From contig JAKLIP010000001.1 of NCBI GenBank assembly GCA_022709545.1, forward strand, positions 186,001-250,000: a DNA stretch of 64,000 nt. Direction: 5' to 3'. Source of the stretch: Patescibacteria group bacterium. GTDB lineage: Bacteria; Patescibacteriota; Minisyncoccia; Moranbacterales; GWC2-37-73. The notes below the pieces were generated by a model that did not search any database, was not told the DNA's origin, and was given only the letters and a program-made list of their open reading frames with translations. Position numbers and translations under genes: made by a program. Below, piece by piece: positions 52,940 through 60,172 of this stretch. The stretch's first letter is position 1. The number at the start of each line of letters is the position of its first letter.

Positions 52940-53683
52940 ATGAATATCAGGCAACAAAAAATATTATCAGCCGTAATAGAAGAATATACGAAAACTGCTG
53001 TGCCGGCCGGTTCGCAAATTTTGGCAAGCAAATATCGTTTTAATGTCAGTCCGGCAACACTCAGAAATGATATGATGTCTTTAGAAAAAGAAGGTTATCT
53101 TTATCAGCCGCATATCAGCGCGGGCAGAATCCCGACTGACAAAGGCTATCGTTTTTTTGTCGAGGAAATAATGAAGGATAAAGAACTTTCTAAAGAAGAA
53201 CAGCACAAATTACAGCGTGAATTTTTAAAACTGAAAGCTCAAAATACTAGACTGACAAAAACATCGGCCAAACTGCTTTCTCATCTCAGTGGCAATCTGG
53301 CTATTAGTGGATTAATTGATAATGATGAATTTGCCGATTTTGGAATGAGAGAATTAATGGAAGAGCCCGAATTTCAGGATTTAGATGATATGTGCCGTTT
53401 AGTTGAAACCTTGGACTATGTGGACGAAAAATTTGATAAATTGATGAAAAACATAAAATACGGAGAAACTAAGATTTTTATCGGAAAGGAAAATCCGATC
53501 GAAGGAATTAATAATTGTTCTATGATGGTTTCGCCATATAAATTAAAAACTGGAGAAAAAGGAATCTTGGCGCTGATTGGACCAAAAAGAATGAAATATG
53601 CCAAAAACAAATCAATGATGGAATATATGAAAAAGTTATTAGGAGCCTCAATGGTTGTAGTAATTTTTGTAAATATAATATAA
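52940..53683 (+). CDS. hrcA: Heat-inducible transcription repressor HrcA
   Basis: Repressor that binds CIRCE and turns off chaperone genes when not stressed. The winged-helix N-terminus has MNIRQQKILSAVIEEY, TLRNDMMSLEKEGYLYQPH and SAGRIPTDKGYRFFV. The C-terminal GAF-like domain is present but short. The whole protein is 247 aa against about 340 usually, so the inserted dimerisation domain is reduced. It carries its own CIRCE-covered promoter and heads the unit hrcA-(Nudix-grpE)-dnaK. Confidence 0.93.
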   Translation: MNIRQQKILSAVIEEYTKTAVPAGSQILASKYRFNVSPATLRNDMMSLEKEGYLYQPHISAGRIPTDKGYRFFVEEIMKDKELSKEEQHKLQREFLKLKAQNTRLTKTSAKLLSHLSGNLAISGLIDNDEFADFGMRELMEEPEFQDLDDMCRLVETLDYVDEKFDKLMKNIKYGETKIFIGKENPIEGINNCSMMVSPYKLKTGEKGILALIGPKRMKYAKNKSMMEYMKKLLGASMVVVIFVNII

Positions 53684-53687
53684 AAAT

Positions 53688-54569
53688 ATGACAGATAAAA
53701 AACAAAAAAGCAATGAAAAAAAATATCCCGAAGCTATTGTTGGCGCATTGATAATAAACAGTAAAGAAGAAATACTTTTAGGAGAAAGTAAGAAATGGAA
53801 AGGAAAATGGACTGTTTTTGGCGGACATGTGGAATTAGGAGAAAAAACGGAAGAAGCAATAGCAAGGGAGATAAAAGAAGAAACAGGGTTGGATGTAAAA
53901 GTTGAAGCCCAGCTGGATTTTTCAGAAAGTATTTTTGATAAGGATTTTCATGAAGAAAAACATTTTATTTTCCTTGACTATGTATGTAGATATGAAGGAG
54001 ATGAAAAGGTTAAAGTTAATGGAGAATTTAAAAAAGATGGATACAAATGGCTAACCATTGAAGAAGCAAAAAAAATGAATTTAGCAGTGGGAACTGAGCA
54101 AGCAATTGAAAAATATTCAAAATATAAAGAACAAAAAAGTTTTTTAGACGGCTGGAAGCGTTGTCAGGCAGATTTTGAGAATTACAAGAAAATGCAGGCA
54201 GAATCGCAGAAAGAATTTATGAAATATGTCGGACAGAATATTGTTATGCAGATTATTCCAGTATTGGACAATTTTCATATGTCTACCGATCATATTCCGG
54301 AAGATCAGAAAGATAACGCCTGGGTAGTTGGCATAATGCATATTCAGAAACAACTGGAAAATGTTCTGATAGAAAACGGGGTTGAAGAAATTCTGACCAA
54401 AGAAGGAGATAAATTTGATCCAGCAATACATGAAGCAATACAAGACAGCAGTCAGGAAAAAGGGGAGAGAAAACAAGAAGAAATTAAGGGAATAATTAAA
54501 AAAATCACATTTAAAGGATATAAATTAAACGGGAAAGTTTTGAGGGCAGTAAAAGTAATAGTTGAATAA
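53688..54569 (+). CDS. grpE: Nudix hydrolase-GrpE fusion protein
   Basis: Two-domain protein in the slot where grpE normally lies. Residues about 12-145 are a Nudix domain with a perfect Nudix box: G46-x5-E52-x7-R60-E61-I-K-E64-E65-T-G67-L. Residues about 150-293 are GrpE: FLDGWKRCQADFENYKK, IIPVLDNFHMS, then GVEEILTKEGDKFDP, HEAIQ and the beta-domain end GYKLNGKVLRAVKVIV. The GrpE part is about 144 residues, so most of the disordered N-terminus and long paired helix that normally precede it are missing. GrpE releases ADP from DnaK. The Nudix substrate is unknown. No stop or frameshift separates the domains. Confidence 0.92.
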   Translation: MTDKKQKSNEKKYPEAIVGALIINSKEEILLGESKKWKGKWTVFGGHVELGEKTEEAIAREIKEETGLDVKVEAQLDFSESIFDKDFHEEKHFIFLDYVCRYEGDEKVKVNGEFKKDGYKWLTIEEAKKMNLAVGTEQAIEKYSKYKEQKSFLDGWKRCQADFENYKKMQAESQKEFMKYVGQNIVMQIIPVLDNFHMSTDHIPEDQKDNAWVVGIMHIQKQLENVLIENGVEEILTKEGDKFDPAIHEAIQDSSQEKGERKQEEIKGIIKKITFKGYKLNGKVLRAVKVIVE

Positions 54570-54641
54570 TAAATAAGTAATAAATTAATTTAAACTGCTG
54601 GTTATTATTTTATTTAATAATCAAGCGGCAAAACAAAACAT

Positions 54642-56558
54642 ATGAGTAAGATATTGGGAATCGATTTAGGCACAACCAACAGCGCCATGGCTGTCGTCAT
54701 GGGCGGCAAGCCGGAAATTATTGAAAACAAGGAGGGTAACAGAACAACTCCTTCCATGGTTGCAATTTCTAAGGCTAATGAAAGATTGGTCGGGCTTTTG
54801 GCTAAACGCCAAGGCGTAACCAATCCGGGAAACACTTTGTTTTCAATTAAAAGGCTCATTGGGCGTTCATATAATGACGCTGAGGTTCAGCGCGATGTGA
54901 AGCTCATGCCATATAAAATTGTGCATGCGGGAGAAACTGTGAAAATTACCATGGGAGATAAAGACTATACTCCTCAGGAAATTTCTGCCATGATTCTGCA
55001 GAAACTTAAACAGGATGCAGAAGAAAAACTGGGCGAGAAAATTACTGACGCGGTCATCACAGTTCCTGCCTATTTTGACGACTCACAAAGAAAAGCCACC
55101 AAAGAAGCTGGAGAAATCGCAGGCTTCAATGTGCGCCGAATTATCAATGAACCGACAGCGGCAGCTTTGGCTTATGGTTTTGACAAAAAAGCTGACGAAA
55201 AAATTGCTGTTTATGATCTTGGAGGCGGGACTTTTGATATTTCAGTTCTGGAAGTAGGCGGCGACACAGTGGAAGTGAAATCAACCAACGGCGACACCCA
55301 TCTTGGGGGAGACGATTTTGATCAGAGAATAATTGAATGGATTATAAATGAATTCAAAAAACAGGAAGGCATTGATCTTTCCAAGGATCCTTTAGCTCTT
55401 CAAAGAATCAAGGAAGCCGGAGAAAAAGCCAAGATTGAACTTTCAACTTCCATGGAAACCGAAATCAATCAGCCTTTCATTACATCCGATTCATCCGGTC
55501 CGAAACATTTGGTTATGAAAATGACCAGAGCGAAACTGGAAGAATTGGTTGGGGATTTAGTTGAAAAAACCTTAGGTCCGGTCAAGAAAGCCTTGGAAGA
55601 TGCAAAACTTTCCGCCAAGGATATCAATGAAGTTGTTTTGGTCGGAGGAATGACCAGGATGCCATTAGTTCTTCAGACTGTAGAAAAATTCTTTGGCAAG
55701 AAACCAAACATAACAGTGAACCCTGATGAAGTTGTGGCGCTCGGTGCTGCGATACAGGGAGGCGTTTTGGAAGGTTCAGTCAAAGATGTGCTACTCCTTG
55801 ATGTGACGCCTCTGACGCTTGGAATTGAGACTATGGGAGGCATTTCAACTCCGCTTATAGACCGCAACACAACCGTCCCAACAGCCAAATCACAAGTATT
55901 TTCAACTGCCGCTGACAATCAGCCAAGTGTTGAAATCCATGTCTTGCAAGGCGAACGCGAAGTAGCTTCTGGCAACAAAACTCTGGGCAGATTTATTCTG
56001 GATGGTATTCCACCAGCTCCAAGAGGCATTCCGCAGATTGAAGTGACATTTGATATTGATGCCAATGGAATTTTGAATGTAACCGCCAAAGACAAGGCTA
56101 CTGGCAAATCACAATCAATCAAAATTGAAGCTTCAAGTGGACTTTCCAAAGATGAAATTGAAAAAATGAAGAAAGATGCCGAGATGCATGCGGAAGAAGA
56201 CAAGAAGAAAAAAGAATTGGTTGAAGCCCGCAATCTGGCCGACACACTTGTTTATACAACCAAAAAAGCTTTGGCTGATGCCGGCGACAAAATCACAGCC
56301 GATGAAAAGAAGCCGGTTGAAGATGCTATTGCAGAATTGGATAAAGTAAAGAACGGCGATGATCTGGATGCCATTAAGGCCAAAACCGAAGCGCTTTCCC
56401 AAACCGCACAGAAGATTGGGGAGAAATTATACAAAGCCGCGCAAGAGGCGCAGGCTGCCCAGGGTGGACAGGCAAGTCCAGAAGGCGAAAAGAAAGATGA
56501 TAATGTAAAAGACGCCGAAGTGGAGTCTGATAAAAAAGATGAGACAGAGAAAAAATAA
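54642..56558 (+). CDS. dnaK: Chaperone DnaK (Hsp70)
   Basis: ATP-dependent chaperone. The actin-like ATPase domain has [41 protein letters not shown] and [10 protein letters not shown]. The [11 protein letters not shown] linker and substrate-binding domain follow, then a Lys/Glu-rich lid ending in an acidic DKKDETEKK tail. The 638-aa length is typical. It is the third gene of the hrcA operon, 72 bases after the Nudix-grpE gene, and is closed by a strong terminator. Its codon use is GC-richer than that of neighbouring genes, as expected of a highly expressed gene. Confidence 0.98.
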   Translation: MSKILGIDLGTTNSAMAVVMGGKPEIIENKEGNRTTPSMVAISKANERLVGLLAKRQGVTNPGNTLFSIKRLIGRSYNDAEVQRDVKLMPYKIVHAGETVKITMGDKDYTPQEISAMILQKLKQDAEEKLGEKITDAVITVPAYFDDSQRKATKEAGEIAGFNVRRIINEPTAAALAYGFDKKADEKIAVYDLGGGTFDISVLEVGGDTVEVKSTNGDTHLGGDDFDQRIIEWIINEFKKQEGIDLSKDPLALQRIKEAGEKAKIELSTSMETEINQPFITSDSSGPKHLVMKMTRAKLEELVGDLVEKTLGPVKKALEDAKLSAKDINEVVLVGGMTRMPLVLQTVEKFFGKKPNITVNPDEVVALGAAIQGGVLEGSVKDVLLLDVTPLTLGIETMGGISTPLIDRNTTVPTAKSQVFSTAADNQPSVEIHVLQGEREVASGNKTLGRFILDGIPPAPRGIPQIEVTFDIDANGILNVTAKDKATGKSQSIKIEASSGLSKDEIEKMKKDAEMHAEEDKKKKELVEARNLADTLVYTTKKALADAGDKITADEKKPVEDAIAELDKVKNGDDLDAIKAKTEALSQTAQKIGEKLYKAAQEAQAAQGGQASPEGEKKDDNVKDAEVESDKKDETEKK

Positions 56559-56571
56559 GCCTTTTTAAGAT

Positions 56572-56603
56572 AAAAAAGCAAGGTGTAAAAACCTTGCTTT
56601 TTT
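56572..56603 (+). terminator. Intrinsic terminator after dnaK
   Basis: AAAAAAGCAAGGT (56572-56584) pairs perfectly with ACCTTGCTTTTTT (56591-56603). Confidence 0.92.
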
Positions 56604-56658
56604 GTTGTATAAAAGGGTTTTTGAAAGTGTATCCAAGAAATATTTAGGGAAATATAAA

Positions 56659-56794
56659 AGGACTTGGAGAAAAAGTTGTGCTCTAGGGTTTAAGAACCCC
56701 TGGATATAAATCCAGCCTTTTAAGATAGCGCTTACGCCTACCGATTGGGTCGTAAATCCATCGATAACAAACGTCCACTTTTTCTCCTAGTCCT
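56659..56794. ncRNA. Candidate structured RNA of unknown family
   Basis: The 320-base gap between the dnaK terminator and the HAD gene holds a 136-base element whose ends pair. AGGACT (56659-56664) pairs with AGTCCT (56789-56794), and GGAGAAAAAGT (56666-56676) with ACTTTTTCTCC (56777-56787), separated by one T-T mismatch: 17 pairs in all. Inside are hairpins GGGTT/AACCC (56686-56699 region), CTGGAT/ATCCAG (about 56700-56715), GCG/CGC (near 56728-56737) and CGAT/ATCG (near 56742-56763). The GC-rich interior stands out from the AT-rich surroundings. Orientation is uncertain; a weak minus-strand promoter could start exactly at the helix. It matches no tRNA, tmRNA, 6S or SRP pattern that I recognise. 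Confidence 0.55.
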
Positions 56795-56835
56795 GGTTAA
56801 AATTAAACATATATAAAAAATAAAATCAAGTCGTG

Positions 56836-56844
56836 TGTTATAAT
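56836..56844 (+). promoter_or_regulatory. Extended -10 promoter of the HAD gene
   Basis: TGTTATAAT is an extended -10 element about 36 bases before the ATG at 56881. Confidence 0.5.
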
Positions 56845-56880
56845 TAAATATAGATTAATAATAAAAAATAAAACAAGTCT

Positions 56881-57528
56881 ATGCACAATATCAGGGCAAT
56901 CTTATTTGATCTAGATGGAGTAATTATAGACAGCGAACCGCTGCATTTTGAGGCGCATAAAAAAGTTTTAGAAAAGTATAAAATCAAATTATCTCTGGAA
57001 GATTATATGCGTTTTGGTGTCGCAAAGGGAGACAATATTCTCTATGAAAAAATGTCTGAAAAATTCGGCATGCCAATAAATAAAAGTGAAATATCACAGA
57101 GAAAAAAACAAGCCTACTGGGAAATATTAGATAAAAAAGGAGAGTTGATGCCAGAGATTTTGGAGATATTGCAAAATTTTTCTAAAAAATACGACCTGGC
57201 AATAGTTTCTTCGGGCGTTAAGGCGTCAGTCGAACATGTGCTTGATAAGTTTAATGTAAGGAAATATTTTGAAGTTGTTATTACAGGAGAAGATGTTGAA
57301 AAAATAAAACCTTTTCCGGATGTTTATTCGAAAGCTTTGGAAAAATTAGAGCGCTCCAAGGAAGAATGCATAGCCATTGAAGACTCGCAAACAGGCATTG
57401 AAGCAGCTAAAAATGCCGGGTTAAAGTGCATAGCTATCCCAAATGAATTCACAAAAAACCATGATTTTTCACAGGCAGATATAATTTTATCCAGCGCGAA
57501 AGAATTAGTTGACATTGTAAATCGGTGA
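56881..57528 (+). CDS. HAD-superfamily hydrolase, beta-phosphoglucomutase-like
   Basis: Phosphatase or phosphomutase of HAD subfamily IA. Motif I is FDLDGVIIDSEPLH, with the two aspartates near residues 10-12. Motif II is IVSSGVKASVE, and the Lys/Asp-rich end is KIKPFPDVYSKAL with EDSQTGIEAAKNAG. The 215-aa length and cap position fit the beta-phosphoglucomutase/Gph group. The substrate is not set by sequence alone. It stands alone between the RNA candidate and a group of small genes. Confidence 0.9.
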   Translation: MHNIRAILFDLDGVIIDSEPLHFEAHKKVLEKYKIKLSLEDYMRFGVAKGDNILYEKMSEKFGMPINKSEISQRKKQAYWEILDKKGELMPEILEILQNFSKKYDLAIVSSGVKASVEHVLDKFNVRKYFEVVITGEDVEKIKPFPDVYSKALEKLERSKEECIAIEDSQTGIEAAKNAGLKCIAIPNEFTKNHDFSQADIILSSAKELVDIVNR

Positions 57529-57594
57529 TGCTTAAATGGCTTTAGCAATAGTTATTTTAAAAAGTTCAAAAAATTACCGGAAAGGAGTTTTATT

Positions 57595-57714
57595 ATGATA
57601 GAAAAGATTAAAGATTTTGGCTTTGCACTATCTATCTGTATTTTAATATTGTTATTATTTATCTCAGTTGCCCTTAGGGGTCTTCAATGTGAAATTGAAG
57701 ACAGAATAAGATAG
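57595..57714 (+). CDS. Small membrane protein, 39 aa
   Basis: Short gene with a good Shine-Dalgarno sequence (GGAAAGGAG, 57579-57587). The protein has a charged start (MIEKIKDF), one hydrophobic helix of about 20 residues with a Cys, and a charged tail (LQCEIEDRIR). A terminator follows. It is one of several such peptides between 57595 and 60070. Function unknown. Confidence 0.6.
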   Translation: MIEKIKDFGFALSICILILLLFISVALRGLQCEIEDRIR

Positions 57715-57741
57715 TCAATAATTTAAAAAATCATTAGTTTT

Positions 57742-57775
57742 AAAGGCGTTATAAAAGATAGCGCCTTTATTTTAT
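57742..57775 (+). terminator. Intrinsic terminator
   Basis: AAAGGCG (57742-57748) pairs with CGCCTTT (57762-57768), followed by ATTTTA. Inner bases can extend the stem. Confidence 0.65.
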
Positions 57776-57860
57776 GATTTGACTTTTTTCTTTTTTTTGC
57801 TTAATTTTTAAGCAGTTATCTTAACAATATCATTAAATTAAAAGAAAGGAGGCGAGATCT

Positions 57861-58430
57861 ATGGGTTTTAGGAGTATGTCTTTATTCAGTAAAGAAATAA
57901 TAGAAAAGATAGAAAGGTATTGTTTGTTTCACAAACTCGATCTAGCCACTTTCAGACAACTTTGCGCAGCCAGTTTTGACGATGAAGCAAGGGAATGTTC
58001 TGAAAAATTGGCTTTAATGGCAGAGTCATTAGCTTTAAGGGCAGGATCCAAAACAGAAGCAAGAATTTCTTTTTTTGCAGGACTTCTTTTAAATAGTACA
58101 GGATTAGGCATAATTCCGTATAAAATTTTCAATGGTAGAGAGGAAAACAAGGAGAAATGTGAGCAAATTAAAGCCTGCATTTTTGCGCTCCTTTGTAAAT
58201 GCAGCGAGGGTGGCATTTTTATAGCTCATTGCATAGCTTTACAGCACGAATTGCAAAGTGTGGGATATGGAATATCGGAAAAAGATTTTCCTGTGAATTT
58301 TCCCGCACGAGCAAGAGAAAAATGCCTGAAATATATTGAAGAAGTCGGAAAGATAATCAATTTTTGCAATAAAGAGATTCAAAGAGAATTTGAAAAAGAA
58401 GTTTTAAGAAAGGGGGTGCCGGAAATTTGA
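57861..58430 (+). CDS. Hypothetical protein, 189 aa
   Basis: I do not recognise it. It has a strong Shine-Dalgarno sequence (AAAGGAGGCGA, 57845-57855). The protein is helical, with Cys and Ala clusters (LCAASFDDEAREC near 33-45; ACIFALLCKCSEGG near 107-120; FIAHCIALQHEL near 122-133) and seven or more cysteines, unusual here. No clear signal peptide. It ends in TGA that overlaps the TTG of the next small gene (TTGA), so the two are translationally coupled. Confidence 0.7.
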   Translation: MGFRSMSLFSKEIIEKIERYCLFHKLDLATFRQLCAASFDDEARECSEKLALMAESLALRAGSKTEARISFFAGLLLNSTGLGIIPYKIFNGREENKEKCEQIKACIFALLCKCSEGGIFIAHCIALQHELQSVGYGISEKDFPVNFPARAREKCLKYIEEVGKIINFCNKEIQREFEKEVLRKGVPEI

Positions 58431-58561
58431 AAAATTCTCTCAAGGAAACATGGCAGAAGATATGGGATAGGATAATAGTCCCTTGTTTAATAGCTATTTT
58501 AATACTTGCTGTAGGAATTTATTATTTTTATCCCAGTCTATTGCATAAAATGATGAGGTGA
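58427..58561 (+). CDS. Small membrane protein, 44 aa, TTG start
   Basis: Begins with TTG overlapping the upstream TGA and has a G-rich Shine-Dalgarno sequence (AAGAAAGGGGGTG, 58407-58419). The protein has a charged start (KNSLKETWQKIW), one hydrophobic helix (about residues 17-36, with IYYFYP), and a short basic end. Its stop is 3 bases before the next possible start. Translational coupling with the 189-aa gene suggests a shared function. Confidence 0.6.
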   Translation: MKNSLKETWQKIWDRIIVPCLIAILILAVGIYYFYPSLLHKMMR

Positions 58562-58564
58562 ACC

Positions 58565-58774
58565 ATGGGCGCAGCTATATGGTGTGAGCCTAAAAAAGGC
58601 CAGCCAATTAAAGGAAATCTCTTTCTTTTTAGAAAAATGAGAAAAAAGAAAAAGCCTAAAAAAAAATTAAAAGCGTTGTTTCAATTTGGAAGCAACGCTT
58701 TTAAAATTTTTCTGACAATTTTTAAAAAGTGTTGTATAATTAAATTGTTAATAATTAATAAAAAACAAATATGA
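58565..58774 (+). CDS. Doubtful small ORF, 69 aa
   Basis: An ATG with GAGGTGA eight bases upstream follows the 44-aa gene by 3 bases, so translation could continue from it. However, the frame runs through the terminator hairpin at 58667-58704 and the promoter at 58712-58740. The codons in that part simply read these signals, giving a Lys/Ile-rich sequence. Either a shorter protein is made or the ORF is not real. Low confidence. Confidence 0.3.
   Translation: MGAAIWCEPKKGQPIKGNLFLFRKMRKKKKPKKKLKALFQFGSNAFKIFLTIFKKCCIIKLLIINKKQI
58667..58704 (+). terminator. Intrinsic terminator
   Basis: TTAAAAGCGTTG (58667-58678) pairs with CAACGCTTTTAA (58693-58704), then a T-rich run. It ends the small-gene unit that starts at 57861. 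Confidence 0.75.
58712..58740 (+). promoter_or_regulatory. Promoter of the lipoprotein gene
   Basis: CTGACA (58712-58717) and TATAAT (58735-58740) have 17-base spacing. The leader is about 24 nt. Confidence 0.7.
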
Positions 58775-59370
58775 AAAAAATGCTTTTAAGTGTTTTTGTT
58801 GTTGTAGCAGTGATTTTTCTTTCTGGTTGTGCCAAGCCAGGTGCTGTTGATCAAAGTACAGCACAGAATCAACAGGATAATTCATCAAAGAGTTCTGCGA
58901 TTACTTCAATCAAGGAAGCTATGGGTTTGGGTAAAAAAATGGAATGTACTTACACGACTAAAATTAACGGCAAGGAGATAAAAGCTGTTATGCAGACAGA
59001 TGGAAAGAATTTTAAATCTACATCAGAAATTGATGGAAGAAAAATGTATTCCGTGATGAAAGATGAAGTGTCTTATACTTGGGGCGAAGGGATGCCAATG
59101 TCCAGCAAATTAGCAATGAGCTGTATAAAAGATTTGCCAAAAATGGAAGGACAAGAATCAGCTCCTTCATTTCAAGAACCAGAAAAAGCTTTTGACGCTG
59201 CTACTAATGTTGTTTGTGCTCCTATAGCTTCAGTTGATATTAGCATACCAGACAATATTCAGTTTCAAGATATGTGTGAAATGATGAAAGGGATGATGAA
59301 TATGGCTAAAGATATAAAAATTCCATCTGGAGCAAATAGTCCAAATATTCCAAACGTTCCTGTGCGATAG
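58771..59370 (+). CDS. Predicted lipoprotein, 199 aa
   Basis: An N-terminal signal peptide (MKKMLLSVFVVVAVIF) ends in the lipobox LSGC (Cys20), so the mature protein should be lipid-anchored on the outside. The next 30 residues are Ser/Gln-rich linker. A beta-rich domain follows (MECTYTTKINGKEIKAVMQ, then YSVMKDEVSYTWGEG), with pairs of cysteines and a Met-rich helix (CEMMKGMMNMAK). The function is unknown. It has its own promoter. Confidence 0.8.
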   Translation: MKKMLLSVFVVVAVIFLSGCAKPGAVDQSTAQNQQDNSSKSSAITSIKEAMGLGKKMECTYTTKINGKEIKAVMQTDGKNFKSTSEIDGRKMYSVMKDEVSYTWGEGMPMSSKLAMSCIKDLPKMEGQESAPSFQEPEKAFDAATNVVCAPIASVDISIPDNIQFQDMCEMMKGMMNMAKDIKIPSGANSPNIPNVPVR

Positions 59371-59402
59371 TTAAAACTTTCTTTGAGTAGGTGCTTTTAA
59401 TG

Positions 59403-59431
59403 TTGACAGTTGGAGCTAAAAGTGATTAAAT
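59403..59431 (+). promoter_or_regulatory. Promoter of a 51-aa protein gene
   Basis: TTGACA (59403-59408) and TTAAAT (59426-59431) have 17-base spacing. Confidence 0.5.
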
Positions 59432-59444
59432 TAATAATCATAGG

Positions 59445-59466
59445 TTTTGTAAAACATTTTACAAAA
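59445..59466 (+). promoter_or_regulatory. Perfect hairpin between promoter and ribosome binding site
   Basis: TTTTGTAAAA (59445-59454) and TTTTACAAAA (59457-59466) are perfect inverted repeats that end just before the Shine-Dalgarno sequence at 59467. They could be an operator or a hairpin that limits ribosome access. Confidence 0.5.
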
Positions 59467-59478
59467 AAGGGGGTTTTA

Positions 59479-59634
59479 ATGGAAGATAAGCCGCTGGAAG
59501 AAAAAAGGGAAGAAAAATTTTCAAAGGGAAAAAATCCCTACGATCCTCTTAGGGAAATTATTCTTATCGATGCCCGTCCTTATTATAAAAATAAGGAAGA
59601 AGAAGAAAATGAAATAATAATAGTAGTAAAATAA
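59479..59634 (+). CDS. Small charged protein, 51 aa
   Basis: The ATG at 59479 follows a G-rich Shine-Dalgarno sequence (AAAAAGGGGG). The frame is open from 59410, but the upstream codons cover the hairpin and lack a ribosome site. The protein is highly charged at both ends (MEDKPLEEKREEKF and KNKEEEENE) with a hydrophobic centre (REIILIDARPYY) and end (IIIVV). Unknown function. A terminator follows at once. Confidence 0.55.
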   Translation: MEDKPLEEKREEKFSKGKNPYDPLREIILIDARPYYKNKEEEENEIIIVVK

Positions 59635-59635
59635 A

Positions 59636-59666
59636 GGCAGGTCTTAAATAAGGCCTGCCCTTTTTT
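59636..59666 (+). terminator. Intrinsic terminator
   Basis: GGCAGG (59636-59641) pairs with CCTGCC (59654-59659), with CTT/AAG extending the stem, followed by TTTTTT. Confidence 0.85.
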
Positions 59667-59677
59667 GGTTGTTTTGT

Positions 59678-60070
59678 TTAATTTTCTATAATGGAAGCAA
59701 ATAACTTCAAGAGTTTAAAATTCGATATGGGACTTTTATGCAAAATTATTTTAGCATAACCAGTGCGGGTCCTGGTTCCCAACTTTATTGTTGCAATCAA
59801 TAAAGATAATGATATTACTGTAGCAAAGAAAAAATTTATTGGCTGTAAAAAATCAAGTGAGGTAACGTTTGAGTTGATCATGTAAATTAATAAAAAAACT
59901 GTCAGAAAAGAAGCTATGCTCAATGCACATACTTCAATAAGTGGCCTGCCTAATTTGTAATAGTTTTCTTCTTTGCTTATTTTATAAACCCTCTTTAGTA
60001 TGAACCACATAATAAAGGAGGCTATTATTTTCAATAAATAAGCTCTTATAAACATCATGAGAATTTCCAT
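59678..60070 (-). CDS. Small membrane protein, about 130 aa
   Basis: Polytopic membrane protein with about three hydrophobic helices (IIASFIMWFIL, ALSIASFLTVFLLIYMI, FFFATVISLSLLIATI) and a basic C-terminal tail. The frame opens at 60103, but on the minus strand AAAGGAGG lies at 60081-60088, just before the ATG at 60070 (MEILMMF), so that is the better start. The strong Shine-Dalgarno sequence places it in the same class as the other small genes nearby. No family recognised. Confidence 0.65.
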   Translation of the reverse strand: MEILMMFIRAYLLKIIASFIMWFILKRVYKISKEENYYKLGRPLIEVCALSIASFLTVFLLIYMINSNVTSLDFLQPINFFFATVISLSLLIATIKLGTRTRTGYAKIILHKSPISNFKLLKLFASIIEN

Positions 60071-60146
60071 TTTTAAAGTACCTCCTTTATTAGTATTTTT
60101 CATTATTATACTCTAAAATTAAAAAAGCTACAATTTTTATTTTTTA

Positions 60147-60155
60147 TGATATACT
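60147..60155 (+). promoter_or_regulatory. Extended -10 promoter of the 323-aa membrane protein gene
   Basis: TGATATACT, an extended -10 element, lies 17 bases before the ATG at 60173, giving a leader of about 11 nt without a Shine-Dalgarno sequence. Confidence 0.45.
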
Positions 60156-60172
60156 TTAATAAATAAAAAAAT

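Noticed and set aside
56659-56794. tRNA or intron-containing tRNA
   Set aside because: The outer helix and a GGGTCGTAAATCC segment look vaguely tRNA-like, but no 5-bp T arm with a 7-base loop, anticodon arm or D arm can be built.
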